Shown here: positions 41,567-50,720 of the stretch, one piece after another
Layout of the letters: the number at the start of each line of letters is the position of its first letter
Numbering within the stretch: the stretch's first letter is position 1
From: CAADGU01 sp964581605
GTDB lineage: Bacteria; Chloroflexota; Anaerolineae; Promineifilales; Promineifilaceae
Direction: 5' to 3'
Assembly (NCBI GenBank): GCA_964581605.1
Contig: CAZOPF010000001.1
Coordinates: forward strand, 98,528 to 162,527
DNA length: 64,000 bases
The notes under the pieces: model-generated
What the model was told of the DNA's origin: nothing
What the model saw: the letters and a program-made list of their open reading frames with translations, nothing else
Databases searched by the model: none
Made by a program: the position numbers and the translations under genes

Positions 41567-44453
41567 GGTAGATCGCTTCTCCTGTTTGTGCGTTTGACGC
41601 TGGTGGCTCTGATTCCTGCACGCCGCCATTGGCCCCCGATTGTTTGCCTAACTGCAACAGGACGGGCGCGTTATCCAAATGGCGGGAAATGGCCCGCAAC
41701 CCGATGGCTACAATTTCTTCAATGTCGGCCGTTTGATGCAGCTGGGCGCTGAGTTGGGCCAGGGTTTGCTGGCGGTGGGCGCGGGCTTCCACACGGGCTA
41801 ACAGGCGGGCGTTTTCGACGGCCGTTGCCAGCTGGTCACACAACGTTTGCAGCACCCGGATCAAGGGGGGGGTGAAGTGATGGGGTTGGGTGCTTTGAGC
41901 GGTGAGGGCGCCAATAACACGGCCGTGTGCCTGCAAAGGCAGCGCCAGTTCGGATCGGGTATCTGGCAAATAAGGGTTCGGCAGCCATTCCACATCCTGG
42001 CTTACATCTTGCGTAATGCGTGGTTTGCCATCGGCCGTTGCCCCGCCAATCAACGATTGGCCGCCCACGCGCAAACGGCGGTTCTCTTGCACTTGTAAAC
42101 GGCCAGCTTCATCCGTGCCCGAAACTAACACCGCCTCTTTTTTATCATAATCCACCAAAAAGAGACCCACATAATAAAGCCCAAAACGCTCTTTAATCAG
42201 ATTCACAGAGGCTTCTACAACCTCTTCCAGATTCAAAACGCCGGTGGCGGCCGCGGCCACTTCGGCGGCCGTCTGCAACTGAATGCGCTGTTGCGATTGT
42301 GCTTCCAACGCAGCCTGTAGTTCGTCTAGCTGGATGAAGTTGTGAATGGCGCTGGCTAATGGCCCCACAATCGTCTTGAGCAGTTCAATTTCCGGTTCAC
42401 TGAATGAATCCTCATTTTCCACTGCCAATACGCCCACCAGGGCCCCAGAGACAATCATGGGCAAACCCAGCCAGGCGGCCAAATCTTCACCCACGACAAC
42501 CGTTTGCAGTTTATGGCGCAGTTCGGTGTCATCCTTGTCCACGTACAACATCTCGCGGGTGCGTACCACATGGCCGCTAAAGCCCTGCGTGATGGGCAAC
42601 GGCGGCACCCCGGAAAGGTCTACTTCGTGGCCGTATTCAAAACCATACAGCCAGTTAATATGTTCGCCATCTTTGGCCAGCAACATGATAGACATGCCGG
42701 TGGCGGGGATAAGGGCCATAATCTCGCGCCGGGCGCCGTCAAAAATGGCTTTGAGCGAGGGGGCATGGGAGAGGATGACGCTCATGCGGTTAATGGTGCT
42801 GAGTTGGGCTACCCGTACCTGGGCATCGGAGGTCAGGTAGGCGTTGGTCAGGGCGACGGCCATCTGACCGGCCATGGCCTGGGCTAATTGAATTTCAGCC
42901 GGTTGAAAGGGCGGTTGATCATGATCGCGGAAGATCCAGATGAGGCCGCTCCCTTTAACCCCGCCTTTCATGGGCGCGGCCAACCAATGAGCGGCCCGGT
43001 AAGTGGTCAGGATGCGTTGCTCGGGCGCTTTGTCCTGGGGATCAAGCCGGTAAACGGCCGTGTTGCCGCTCCGTATAGGTTCTTCAATAGATGGGTAATC
43101 TTGAAAATGGTAAACGGCCGTGTCCCAAAAGAAACCGGCTTTGGCCCCGGGGAGCCTGCTTTGCTCATAGCCAACCTGGACGGTGACAGAGGATTGGTCG
43201 GGCTGCCAGGTCAGCATCAGGCAGCGGCAGGCGGCCAATTCCTGAGCGATGGCCCGCGCCGCCCGCCGGTAAATTTCGCCGATGTCCAGGCTGCTGACCA
43301 GTAAGGTGTTAAATTGATGGAGCACCTGCGTTTCCTTTAGGTTGCTTTCAGCCTGGGCCAGCAAACGGGCATTATCTATGCTCGCGGCCAACTGGTTGGC
43401 GGCAATTTGCAAGAAAGCGACATCCTCTTCTTGAAAGGCGTGGGAGCGGCGGCTTTGCACGTCCAGTACGCCCAATAACCGGTCTCGTGCTACCAGGGGG
43501 AGCGCCATTTCAGACCGGGTTTCTGGCAGCAGCGGCTCGGCCAGATAGTAGGGATCGGCCGTGACATCTTCACTGATGCGGGCGGTCTGGTGGACGGCCG
43601 TCCAGCCCATGATGGACTGTTCGTCTACCGGCAGCCGGTAGGGTTGGCCGGTTTGCAAGAGTTGTTCTTGCCCGGCGACGGCACTCAATCGCAGCCATTG
43701 GCCGTTTTCTTCCAGCAGCATAATGGAGACATGGTAGAAGCGAAATGTTTCCCGAATGAGCCGGGCCGTTTCGGGGAGAAATTCGTTCAAATGGGTGCTG
43801 AGGCCGGTGCGCTGGGCCATCTGGGCACTGTTATGCAATTGTTGGGCACGCAGTTGCAGCAGTTCCGTTTTTTGGCGAGATTCTTGCGCCAATTGGCCGG
43901 TATGTTGAATGGCTCTTTGTAGATCAGAGACGAGCAGCCAGGTGGTGAGGGAGGTACCCATGACGACCAATGCAAAGAAGGCAAAGTTGAGCCAGGTATA
44001 GGTGGGGGTCACGGCCGTAAACAACCCCATGACACTTACAATTATCAGGGCATACACCATGCTGGCGCGTACCTTGTCCAACACGGCAATAACCATCACC
44101 GGAATCAACATCAGGTACGGCAGGCCAATTTCTCCGGGAAATTGGGTGAGCAGGAGCAAAAAGAAAGTGGTGATGAGAATGATGGCGAAGAGGTGAGCGG
44201 CTTCTATCACCCGCCCCTTGTGAATGAAAAACAGACAAATAGCGGCAAAAAGCAGTGTGCCCAGCAGTTGGAAAAAATAGGGGAGGGCATTGGCTGGTGT
44301 TTCGGCCAACGCTAACGGCAGATCAAGCAGGAAACGTACCAGGCTCATCCCTGTCAGCAGCAAAACCAGCCATTGCAGCAGCCGCCCTTTACGCACAACA
44401 TCGTTATCTTCAGAACGAATTTGCAAAAGAGGCAGGCGAGATAGGGTGGGCAT
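41559..44453 (-). CDS. Membrane-anchored multi-GAF sensor protein without kinase domain
   Basis: This 964-residue protein has about six helices in the first 190 residues (WLVLLLTGMSLVRFLLDLPL, YFFQLLGTLLFAAICLFF, LMLIPVMVIAVLD). A coiled coil and at least four GAF domains follow: LSTHLNEFLPETARLIRETF, LVSSLDIGEIYRRAARAIAQ, RMSVILSHAPSLKAIFDGAR and GVLNLEEVVEASVNLIKERF. The C-terminus has no HisKA or ATPase motif, so it cannot phosphorylate by itself. It probably passes a membrane or ligand signal to the adjacent kinase. The methyltransferase gene overlaps its end by 8 bp, supporting coupled translation. Confidence 0.85.
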   Translation of the reverse strand: MPTLSRLPLLQIRSEDNDVVRKGRLLQWLVLLLTGMSLVRFLLDLPLALAETPANALPYFFQLLGTLLFAAICLFFIHKGRVIEAAHLFAIILITTFFLLLLTQFPGEIGLPYLMLIPVMVIAVLDKVRASMVYALIIVSVMGLFTAVTPTYTWLNFAFFALVVMGTSLTTWLLVSDLQRAIQHTGQLAQESRQKTELLQLRAQQLHNSAQMAQRTGLSTHLNEFLPETARLIRETFRFYHVSIMLLEENGQWLRLSAVAGQEQLLQTGQPYRLPVDEQSIMGWTAVHQTARISEDVTADPYYLAEPLLPETRSEMALPLVARDRLLGVLDVQSRRSHAFQEEDVAFLQIAANQLAASIDNARLLAQAESNLKETQVLHQFNTLLVSSLDIGEIYRRAARAIAQELAACRCLMLTWQPDQSSVTVQVGYEQSRLPGAKAGFFWDTAVYHFQDYPSIEEPIRSGNTAVYRLDPQDKAPEQRILTTYRAAHWLAAPMKGGVKGSGLIWIFRDHDQPPFQPAEIQLAQAMAGQMAVALTNAYLTSDAQVRVAQLSTINRMSVILSHAPSLKAIFDGARREIMALIPATGMSIMLLAKDGEHINWLYGFEYGHEVDLSGVPPLPITQGFSGHVVRTREMLYVDKDDTELRHKLQTVVVGEDLAAWLGLPMIVSGALVGVLAVENEDSFSEPEIELLKTIVGPLASAIHNFIQLDELQAALEAQSQQRIQLQTAAEVAAAATGVLNLEEVVEASVNLIKERFGLYYVGLFLVDYDKKEAVLVSGTDEAGRLQVQENRRLRVGGQSLIGGATADGKPRITQDVSQDVEWLPNPYLPDTRSELALPLQAHGRVIGALTAQSTQPHHFTPPLIRVLQTLCDQLATAVENARLLARVEARAHRQQTLAQLSAQLHQTADIEEIVAIGLRAISRHLDNAPVLLQLGKQSGANGGVQESEPPASNAQTGEAIYHE

Positions 44454-44579
44454 GAGTTTAGCCGGGGGCGACGGGGCGAATGATCAGGGGTATCAGACAG
44501 GCCAGAGACAAAGTGTTGGTGGCCCAGGTGGGGGTGCTACGTAGAAAACAAAGTCTTGCCGAAGCAGAAAAAATCATCA

Positions 44580-45032
44580 TTAAATGCCCAGATCCCAGAT
44601 GGGCGTGCCGCTCAAAATTTGCCGGATCTGTTCGGGGAAACGATCCGCATCCAATGGTTTGGAAAGGAAGCCATCAAAACCGGCTTCTCTGGCACGCTGC
44701 ATTTCCGTGCTGCTGCCGTGCGCCGTCACGACGACGACCAGGGTGTTTTTCAGCCGTTCGTCGGCGCGAATCTGACGCAGGGCATCATACCCATCTTCAT
44801 GGGGCAGCCGCAAATCCATCAATACCAGGTCTACGCGGGGCATGGTGTTGGCAAAATCCACCACGCCCCAGCCGGTGGTTTTCCATTCACACTTTTGCAC
44901 CCCCATAAAGGCCAGCAGCCGGGCAATGAGGACGAAGTTGGAGACGTTATCCTCTACCACCAGGATATGGGCATCTTTTGGGTCAATGGGTGCTCGTTTA
45001 GTTGTTGTTCCGTTCATAACCATTTTGCTCAT
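44580..45032 (-). CDS. Stand-alone response regulator (receiver domain only)
   Basis: This 150-residue protein has a disordered N-terminus (NGTTTKRAPIDPKDA) followed by a full receiver fold: ILVVEDNVSNFVLIARLLAF, phospho-Asp in VDLVLMDLRLPHEDG, VVVVTAHG and the Lys in FDGFLSKPLDADRF. No output domain is attached, so it works as a CheY/Spo0F-like shuttle. It is first in the minus-strand signalling block (regulator, GAF sensor, methyltransferase, GAF kinase, threonine synthase-receiver, hybrid kinase) and could carry phosphate between those kinases. Confidence 0.9.
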   Translation of the reverse strand: MSKMVMNGTTTKRAPIDPKDAHILVVEDNVSNFVLIARLLAFMGVQKCEWKTTGWGVVDFANTMPRVDLVLMDLRLPHEDGYDALRQIRADERLKNTLVVVVTAHGSSTEMQRAREAGFDGFLSKPLDADRFPEQIRQILSGTPIWDLGI

Positions 45033-45248
45033 AAGTGTTGATAACGACGACGGCCGTTACGCTTGGTAGTATGCACTCTTTGTTTACAATTTTGCTAAAT
45101 CTAAAGGGAACACCTGGGTGCTCCATTTCTGTTCCCGGCGGTCATCACGATTGGGGTTTATAACGGCCGCTGGCTCTGCTCCTCAAAATCCAGACTAATC
45201 AATCATACCGAGAATTGTCGCAGACAACCATAAATGAGGCGAAAAAAG

Positions 45249-46703
45249 CTAACTGACCCATATACGGGCGCTCCGTTTGGGTAATCTATAGAGTTGTTTG
45301 CCCGTCAATATGGTGCCGGATGGGGTCATTTGCTCTGCCAACTGATTGGCCAATAAGGGCGGGCAGATAAAGGATTCATCCTGGTTGGCGGTGTTGAAAG
45401 CGACAACGGCCGTCTGCCCCTGGTACTGTCGCTGGTAAACAACTACATGGTCGGTGGCATAAATAATGTGGAAGTCACCCCGTCGTAAAGCTGGTGTTTG
45501 CCGCCGCAGGTGGATGCACTGCCGGTACCAGGCCAGTAGTTCGCGGTTCCAACTGGCTTCGTCGTGCCAGGGAAAGGCGCGGCGGCAGTCTGGGTCATGG
45601 CGGCCCGGCAGGCCAATTTCATCGCCATAGTAGATGTTGGGTGCGCCGGCGATGGTCATCTGGCAGAGTACCATGAGTTTGACGGCCGTCACATCTTCAC
45701 GGGCAATCGTCATCATGCGCGGCGTATCATGGCTGCCCAACATATTGAGCTGCGACAGCACAATTTCCGGGTGATAAAGCTGGTTATGAATGCGTTCCAA
45801 CTCGGCCGCAAACTGCTTGCCGGTTAATATGGGAATCTGCCCATACCCCGAACGCCCCGTGTCGGTCTGATCCATCTGGTCGCCCACAAAAAAGCCAAAG
45901 GCAGCACGAGCAAATATATAGTTCATCTGGCCGTCAAACTGGTCGCCTTGCAGCCATCGCTGCGCATCGCCCCACAACTCGCCGACAATATATGCTTCCG
46001 GGTTAGCTGCTTTGCAGCGCCGCCGAAACTCTTGCCAGAAGGCGTCATCGTCAATTTCATTGGGCACATCCAGCCGCCAGCCATCTGTGCCCTGGTTGAG
46101 CCAATGTACGGCCACCTGCCACAAGAATTCGCGCACGGCCGTGTTGTTCGTGTTCAACTTTGGCAGCGAAGGCATCCCCCACCAGGCATCATAATTTGGC
46201 TGTTCTCCCGCATTAAAAGCGTTTACCGGCCAGCTATAGACATGAAACCAATCCCGGTAAGGAGACTCTTCGCCACATTCCATCAAATGGTTAAACTGAA
46301 AGAAGCCCCGGCTGGCATGATTAAACACACCATCTAAAATCACCCGCATCCCCCGTTGGTGCGCTGCCTGCAAAAAGGTGGTAAAGGCAGCATTCCCCCC
46401 TAAAATGGGATCAACGGTGTAATAATCGTGGGTGTGATAGCGATGGTTGGCGGCCGAGGCAAAAATAGGATTGAAGTAGATGGCGTTTACGCCCAAATCA
46501 GCCAGATAATCCAGCTTTTCGGCCGCGCCAAGCAAATCGCCTCCTTGAAATCCATGATAGGTGGGTGATTGGCCCCATGGTTGCAGATGGGTGGGTTTGG
46601 GCAGATATCCGTTCCGCCCCAAAAGGTCGCTAAAGGCAAAACGGTCAGGAAATATCTGATAAAAAATGGCGTCTCGCACCCATTCTGGGGTCACAATCGT
46701 CAT
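45249..46703 (-). CDS. GH13 alpha-amylase family enzyme (neopullulanase/cyclomaltodextrinase-like)
   Basis: The 484-residue product starts from ATG 46703, after AGGAGAG; upstream frame to 46784 is less likely. The TIM-barrel motifs are DLGVNAIYFNPIF, ILDGVFNHAS (region I), GWRLDVPNEID with the Asp nucleophile (region II), EAYIVGELWGDA with the general acid Glu (region III) and MLGSHDTPR (region IV). VPNEID and the early FQGGDLLG are typical of the GH13_20 group that splits cyclodextrins, pullulan or malto-oligosaccharides. No signal peptide is visible, so it acts inside the cell. Confidence 0.9.
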   Translation of the reverse strand: MTIVTPEWVRDAIFYQIFPDRFAFSDLLGRNGYLPKPTHLQPWGQSPTYHGFQGGDLLGAAEKLDYLADLGVNAIYFNPIFASAANHRYHTHDYYTVDPILGGNAAFTTFLQAAHQRGMRVILDGVFNHASRGFFQFNHLMECGEESPYRDWFHVYSWPVNAFNAGEQPNYDAWWGMPSLPKLNTNNTAVREFLWQVAVHWLNQGTDGWRLDVPNEIDDDAFWQEFRRRCKAANPEAYIVGELWGDAQRWLQGDQFDGQMNYIFARAAFGFFVGDQMDQTDTGRSGYGQIPILTGKQFAAELERIHNQLYHPEIVLSQLNMLGSHDTPRMMTIAREDVTAVKLMVLCQMTIAGAPNIYYGDEIGLPGRHDPDCRRAFPWHDEASWNRELLAWYRQCIHLRRQTPALRRGDFHIIYATDHVVVYQRQYQGQTAVVAFNTANQDESFICPPLLANQLAEQMTPSGTILTGKQLYRLPKRSARIWVS

Positions 46704-46902
46704 CAAAATCTCTCCTCTGCCGTCAATTATAGCGGGCAAATTGGATGATGTGTGGGCGGGGATTAGGTAAACAGTCCCACTCATTCCACCTGCTCAAGGT
46801 GTGGCTGGGCAGTTATGAAGAACGTCAGAGGTGGGATTTTGCTCCGTGTAGAACCAGGCTGTCGGCAATGGCAATCGGATGAAGCTGTAAACAGGTGGCT
46901 GT

Positions 46903-47166
46903 TTACGGCCGTGTCGCCACTTCCAGTGCCGCCAGATAGATGAGGGCATATTCGGCCGTGTCGCCGCACATCTCTTTGTTGGCTTGCAGCCGGTTGCAGA
47001 CGGCGGGCCGGTCGGGGTGGCCGAAGAGGGCGCAGCGATTGTCGGCCGTCAGTTGCACACAGCGCACACCAGCCGGTTTGCCGTTCGGCATTCCGGGGAT
47101 GGGGGAAGAGATTGAAGGGGCAATACAGCAAGCCCCACAACCGACACGACATTCCATAGCGATCAA
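46903..47166 (-). CDS. YkgJ-family cysteine-cluster protein
   Basis: This 87-residue protein has an N-terminal cluster CRVGCGACC, then CVQL, NRCALFG and AVCNRLQ, the eight-Cys pattern of the YkgJ (CxxCxxCC) family thought to bind zinc or an iron-sulfur cluster. It starts at TTG 47166 or ATG 47157 and overlaps the stop codon of the upstream methyltransferase gene, so the two are translationally coupled. Function of the family is unknown. Confidence 0.75.
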   Translation of the reverse strand: MIAMECRVGCGACCIAPSISSPIPGMPNGKPAGVRCVQLTADNRCALFGHPDRPAVCNRLQANKEMCGDTAEYALIYLAALEVATRP

Positions 47167-47987
47167 GCAATCACCTCGCCTTCATACCGAAATAGATGGG
47201 TTTGCCACTGGCTGAGTGGGCTTTGGCCGGTTTGTTGGAAGTGGGCCAGGGCAGATTGGGCGTTGAGAATCTGGTCGGCAGCGGCGGGGTGGTGGAATTC
47301 GTACAGTGGGCCGCCAGCCTGTTCTGCGGCGGCGTAGAGTTCGACGCAATGGTGCAGGTCGGGGCGTTGCATGTCGAAGGGCACCCAGTCGGTGCTGGCC
47401 AGGAGGCCGCCGTAGGTGAAGTCGGGTATTTCTTGAGCCAGACGGTGGATGCGCTCACGGCCGTATTGATACGACACACTCAAAAACACCACGCCACCCG
47501 GTTTCAGGAACGGCCGTGCTCCTGCCAACACCAACCGCCGAAAACCAAACCCGTCATCTCCTTCGCTGGTAGGTGGGTTGGCCAGGATGAAGTCTACATG
47601 CCCGGCGTAGGTTGCCAATGTTTGCCGGGCGGCAAGGGCAAACGGGGTATAAGAGTCGGCCAGGAAAAAGGTCAGGCGGTCGGCCACATGGTTCAGAGCG
47701 GCGTTGTGCTGGGCGGCGGCGATATTGGCCGGCTCAATGTCCAGGCCGATGACGTGGCTGACAGTGGGGATTTGTACGGCCGTGAGCGCCAGACAGCCTG
47801 TGCCACACCCCCAATCCAGCCCGATGCCTGCCAATAAATGGTGATGCGCCCCAATCGTTTGCAAAGCCATGCGGCTGGCGGGCGTGAGCGCAAATGCGCC
47901 GGGCGGCTGGTAAATTTCTAGCTCGCCCAGCCCACCGGTATCAGTCGTTGTCAGGTGAATGGTATTTTCGGAAGTGGTCGTCATCAT
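47163..47987 (-). CDS. Class I SAM-dependent methyltransferase (small MTS domain)
   Basis: This 274-residue protein has the SAM-binding motif GIGLDWGCGTGCLALTAVQI, the acidic VIGLDIEPANIAAAQ and the NPP motif FILANPPTSEGDDG, typical of N-methyltransferases acting on RNA bases or protein Gln (MTS family). The C-terminal half is less conserved. A YkgJ-like gene overlaps its 3' end. The exact substrate cannot be assigned. Confidence 0.8.
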   Translation of the reverse strand: MMTTTSENTIHLTTTDTGGLGELEIYQPPGAFALTPASRMALQTIGAHHHLLAGIGLDWGCGTGCLALTAVQIPTVSHVIGLDIEPANIAAAQHNAALNHVADRLTFFLADSYTPFALAARQTLATYAGHVDFILANPPTSEGDDGFGFRRLVLAGARPFLKPGGVVFLSVSYQYGRERIHRLAQEIPDFTYGGLLASTDWVPFDMQRPDLHHCVELYAAAEQAGGPLYEFHHPAAADQILNAQSALAHFQQTGQSPLSQWQTHLFRYEGEVIA

Positions 47988-47997
47988 AACTTGATAG

Positions 47998-48053
47998 AGA
48001 GGTAATTGAGTAATTGAGTAATTGGGTAATTGGGTAATTACTCAATTACCTGA
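47998..48053. repeat. GGTAATT/GAGTAATT heptamer tandem repeat
   Basis: About seven GTAATTG-type units with an inverted tail fill the 66-bp spacer between the methyltransferase and DinB-like genes. Similar units lie inside the 111-bp MITE-like repeat. Confidence 0.75.
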
Positions 48054-48545
48054 TTACATCTTCTGCAACCGTTCGGCCAACGCCTCTATTTCCTCACAGT
48101 GGGTGGCTTCATGCAGCGCCAGGCGGCGGGCCTGGCTGTAGACGGTGTGGGTGTGGTTGCCCAACACGGCCGTGCGCCCCCACTTCGCCTCTGGTAATTT
48201 CTGCAAAACGGCCAGCAGTTCGGCCCGCTTGAGGGTGAAAGATTGCAGCGAGGTGGGAAAGGGGAGACGGCCGTAGCCCACCACCCGGCTCCACTCACGT
48301 GGATGGAAAACGGGCATGTGCGGATTGTCGGTGACGAGCATGGCGTAGATGGTCTGCGTCCAGACATCATCACAGCCACGCAGGTGGGCCAAAATCTGAG
48401 CGATAGACCATTCTTTGGGCGCGGGCGGGGTGTGTAATTGCGCTTCGGTGAGTACGGCCGTTGCCGCCGCCATACGCACAGGCGTTTCGGCCAGCAAAAG
48501 TAGCAGTTGGGCAATATCAGCGGTGCTTATCTGGGTTTTAAGCAT
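48054..48545 (-). CDS. DinB-family (four-helix bundle) protein
   Basis: This 163-residue protein matches the DinB/YfiT bundle, with the metal-ligand histidines in EWSIAQILAHLRGCDDVW and RLALHEATHCEEIEAL. DinB-like proteins often act as thiol-dependent S-transferases using bacillithiol or mycothiol; the substrate here is unknown. Its start overlaps the end of the adenine methylase gene by 8 bp, so the pair is co-translated. Confidence 0.8.
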   Translation of the reverse strand: MLKTQISTADIAQLLLLLAETPVRMAAATAVLTEAQLHTPPAPKEWSIAQILAHLRGCDDVWTQTIYAMLVTDNPHMPVFHPREWSRVVGYGRLPFPTSLQSFTLKRAELLAVLQKLPEAKWGRTAVLGNHTHTVYSQARRLALHEATHCEEIEALAERLQKM

Positions 48546-49458
48546 CAGGAATTGTAACGGGGTAATTCGTGACCAGTAATTCGCTGACGGGGCCGCGTTT
48601 GCTGGCTTTGGAATTGATGGCGCGGCTGGCTTTGACTTCCAGGCAATGGAAGTTTTTTTGGTAAAGTGACAGGATGGCAGGTGTCCAGGAGTTACTGAGC
48701 ATCAGCCGGCAGCCGCGCCGGTCGAGTTCGTGGAAAACGGCCGCCAGTTCTTGTTGTTCTCGTTCGCCAAAGGTAACGGCCGTATAACTGGTGAAGCTGG
48801 CCGTTTTGGTGAGTGGCGCATAGGGGGGGTCAAAATAGATGAAATCGCCCGCCTGCGCCCAATGCCGCAGTTCCCGAAAATCAGCATGGACAATTTCCAC
48901 ACCGTGCAAGGCATGGCTGGCACTCTGTAACGTTGCTGCGTCGAAAATAGTCGGATTTTTGTAACGGCCGATAGGCACATTAAACTGCCCGGCGCGGTTG
49001 ACGCGGTAAAGGCCGTTGTAGCATGTTTTGTTAAGGTAAATAAGGCGGGCGGCGCGTTCGACCGGTGAAAGTTCAGCCACAGTCTGGGCGCGGATGTGGT
49101 AGTAATAATCTTTTTGATGGTGTTCACGATGTGCTGTCAGCTTTTCAATAAGGGCAGCCACATCGTCGCGGACGACCTGATAGCAGTTGATCAGGTCGGT
49201 GTTGCTATCAGCTAAACGCACGCTTGCATCGGCCGGGGCCACAAACTGCACCACGCCTTGCTTACGTAGTGAGTAGAGATGCCAGTACACGGCCGCACTC
49301 CCGGTAAATGGCTCACAATAGCGATTGAATTTGGTGGGAAAGTAAGGCGCAATCTGGCTCAATAACTGCGTCTTGCCACCGGCCCACTTCAGGAATGGTT
49401 TGGGGAATGGCTGCATGGGAGATGGGGAGGAATGGACATCATGTGGCAAGGTCATCAT
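48538..49458 (-). CDS. Dam-type DNA adenine-N6 methyltransferase (D12 class)
   Basis: This 306-residue protein has the D12/alpha-class motifs FLKWAGGKTQLLSQI (SAM), YCEPFTGSAAVYWHL and the catalytic DPPY (FIYFDPPYAPLTKTASFTSY). It methylates adenine, usually within GATC-like sites. No restriction endonuclease is encoded next to it, so it may be a solitary methylase, though the target site cannot be read from sequence. An internal ATG at 49416 (MQPFPKPFLKWAGGK) is an alternative start. The DinB-like gene overlaps its 3' end by 8 bp. Confidence 0.92.
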   Translation of the reverse strand: MMTLPHDVHSSPSPMQPFPKPFLKWAGGKTQLLSQIAPYFPTKFNRYCEPFTGSAAVYWHLYSLRKQGVVQFVAPADASVRLADSNTDLINCYQVVRDDVAALIEKLTAHREHHQKDYYYHIRAQTVAELSPVERAARLIYLNKTCYNGLYRVNRAGQFNVPIGRYKNPTIFDAATLQSASHALHGVEIVHADFRELRHWAQAGDFIYFDPPYAPLTKTASFTSYTAVTFGEREQQELAAVFHELDRRGCRLMLSNSWTPAILSLYQKNFHCLEVKASRAINSKASKRGPVSELLVTNYPVTIPDA

Positions 49459-49468
49459 ATGATGGATT

Positions 49469-49532
49469 TAGCGCAGAGACGCAGAGGCGCGGAGAAGTTA
49501 TCCCTCTGCCTCTCCGCGCCTCTGCGTTAAAA
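49469..49532. repeat. Large hairpin of the GCAGAGGCGCGGAGA repeat
   Basis: ACGCAGAGGCGCGGAGA pairs with TCTCCGCGCCTCTGCGT around a 15-nt loop. It lies downstream of folE2 on the minus strand. The motif recurs at 608-632. No proper T-tract follows on the minus strand, so termination is uncertain. Confidence 0.7.
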
Positions 49533-49562
49533 AAGTTGCCAATTCAGCCAGATCATTATCAA

Positions 49563-50624
49563 TCATGTGGGCATGGAACGGTAGCTGAACGGTTCCAGGT
49601 AGGCGTCGAAGCCGCCGGGCACGCCCTTCACCAGGACGCTGATGGCGTCGTGGGAGTGCAAGGACTCTTTGTGAGAGGCGAAGATGCGGAAGTCGGCGAT
49701 ACGGCCGTCGCCATCCAACCCCTCATACAACAGACGCACCGCATCCTCCACAAATTTCAAATTGGCGGCGTTCAATTCAGCAAATGCCTGTTCATCTTCC
49801 CGTTTCACCATCACCTGCGTTTCCGTTTGCAGCGCCTCGCGGGCAATGTCTACCAAATCCTCAATCCAGAAGCCATCTCCATATTCCACGGAGATTTTGG
49901 CGACAGATCGCTGGCTGTGGGGCACGGCCGCCACGCCGCGCGTCAGGTTGGCATGAACACTCAGTTCGTAACTGCACGGGCAGGCCGAGGAGTAGACAAA
50001 ATCCAGATGGATGAACTGGCGCAGGCTATGATCAGGGGTGACGCTGGTTTCCAGCACCACCGGGTAGTATTGGTAGCCCGCCAACCCGCTGCGCAGGCTT
50101 TCTTGCAGCAGGGGATAGTCAAAGGCGATGGCGATGCGGGCGGAGGAGCTTTCCAGGTTTTCCAGGTAGCTGGCGACCACATTTTGCAGGGTCTGGGGGG
50201 TCAATTCGCTCTCATCGTATTCGTAGAAGGTGCGGATGATGCGGCTCATGTTGATCCCCTTCTTGTAGGCGTCCAGGGAGACGGTGCCGGTGATGGAACA
50301 GTGTACCTGCTGGGAGCCGCCGTCGCGGGTCATCACGCGCATGGGCACTTTGAAATTGTGGATGCCAACGTGTTGGATGGTCACGGCCGCGCCCCGGTTT
50401 TCGCTGCTGTTTTGCATATCCGGCATGGTTGTTTTGTACGCTGCTGTCGGCTTGAATTCGGTGTCGTACACCTTTTGCAAATCTTTGACACGGCGCTGGT
50501 CAGCAGCCAGGGAGTCAATTTCAGGGACCATGCTCAGCCCATTCAGGTTCCCATTGCCATTTTTATGAAAGCCGTTGCCCTTGAACACGGCCGTGTGCCC
50601 ATGTTGGTTCATTTTCTCACTCAT
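49563..50624 (-). CDS. folE2: GTP cyclohydrolase FolE2 (type IB)
   Basis: This 353-residue enzyme converts GTP to dihydroneopterin triphosphate, the first step toward folate and queuosine. The catalytic Cys lies in VYSSACPCSYELSVHAN. Other family blocks are IQHVGIHNFKVPMRV, ITGTVSLDAYKKGINMSRI and SHKESLHSHDA. FolE2 uses varied metals and replaces zinc-dependent FolE under zinc limitation in several bacteria. AAGGAG precedes the start. The first 30 residues are a Gly/Asn/His-rich extension. No Zur-like box is evident upstream. Confidence 0.93.
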   Translation of the reverse strand: MSEKMNQHGHTAVFKGNGFHKNGNGNLNGLSMVPEIDSLAADQRRVKDLQKVYDTEFKPTAAYKTTMPDMQNSSENRGAAVTIQHVGIHNFKVPMRVMTRDGGSQQVHCSITGTVSLDAYKKGINMSRIIRTFYEYDESELTPQTLQNVVASYLENLESSSARIAIAFDYPLLQESLRSGLAGYQYYPVVLETSVTPDHSLRQFIHLDFVYSSACPCSYELSVHANLTRGVAAVPHSQRSVAKISVEYGDGFWIEDLVDIAREALQTETQVMVKREDEQAFAELNAANLKFVEDAVRLLYEGLDGDGRIADFRIFASHKESLHSHDAISVLVKGVPGGFDAYLEPFSYRSMPT

Positions 50625-50720
50625 TTTTATCTCCTTAGCAGTTACAAAGCCAGTACAAACAGTAAGACAGAAGTTCTATGGTTAGCAGGTGAGTAGTAGA
50701 GGTTCTGTATCCACCAATTC

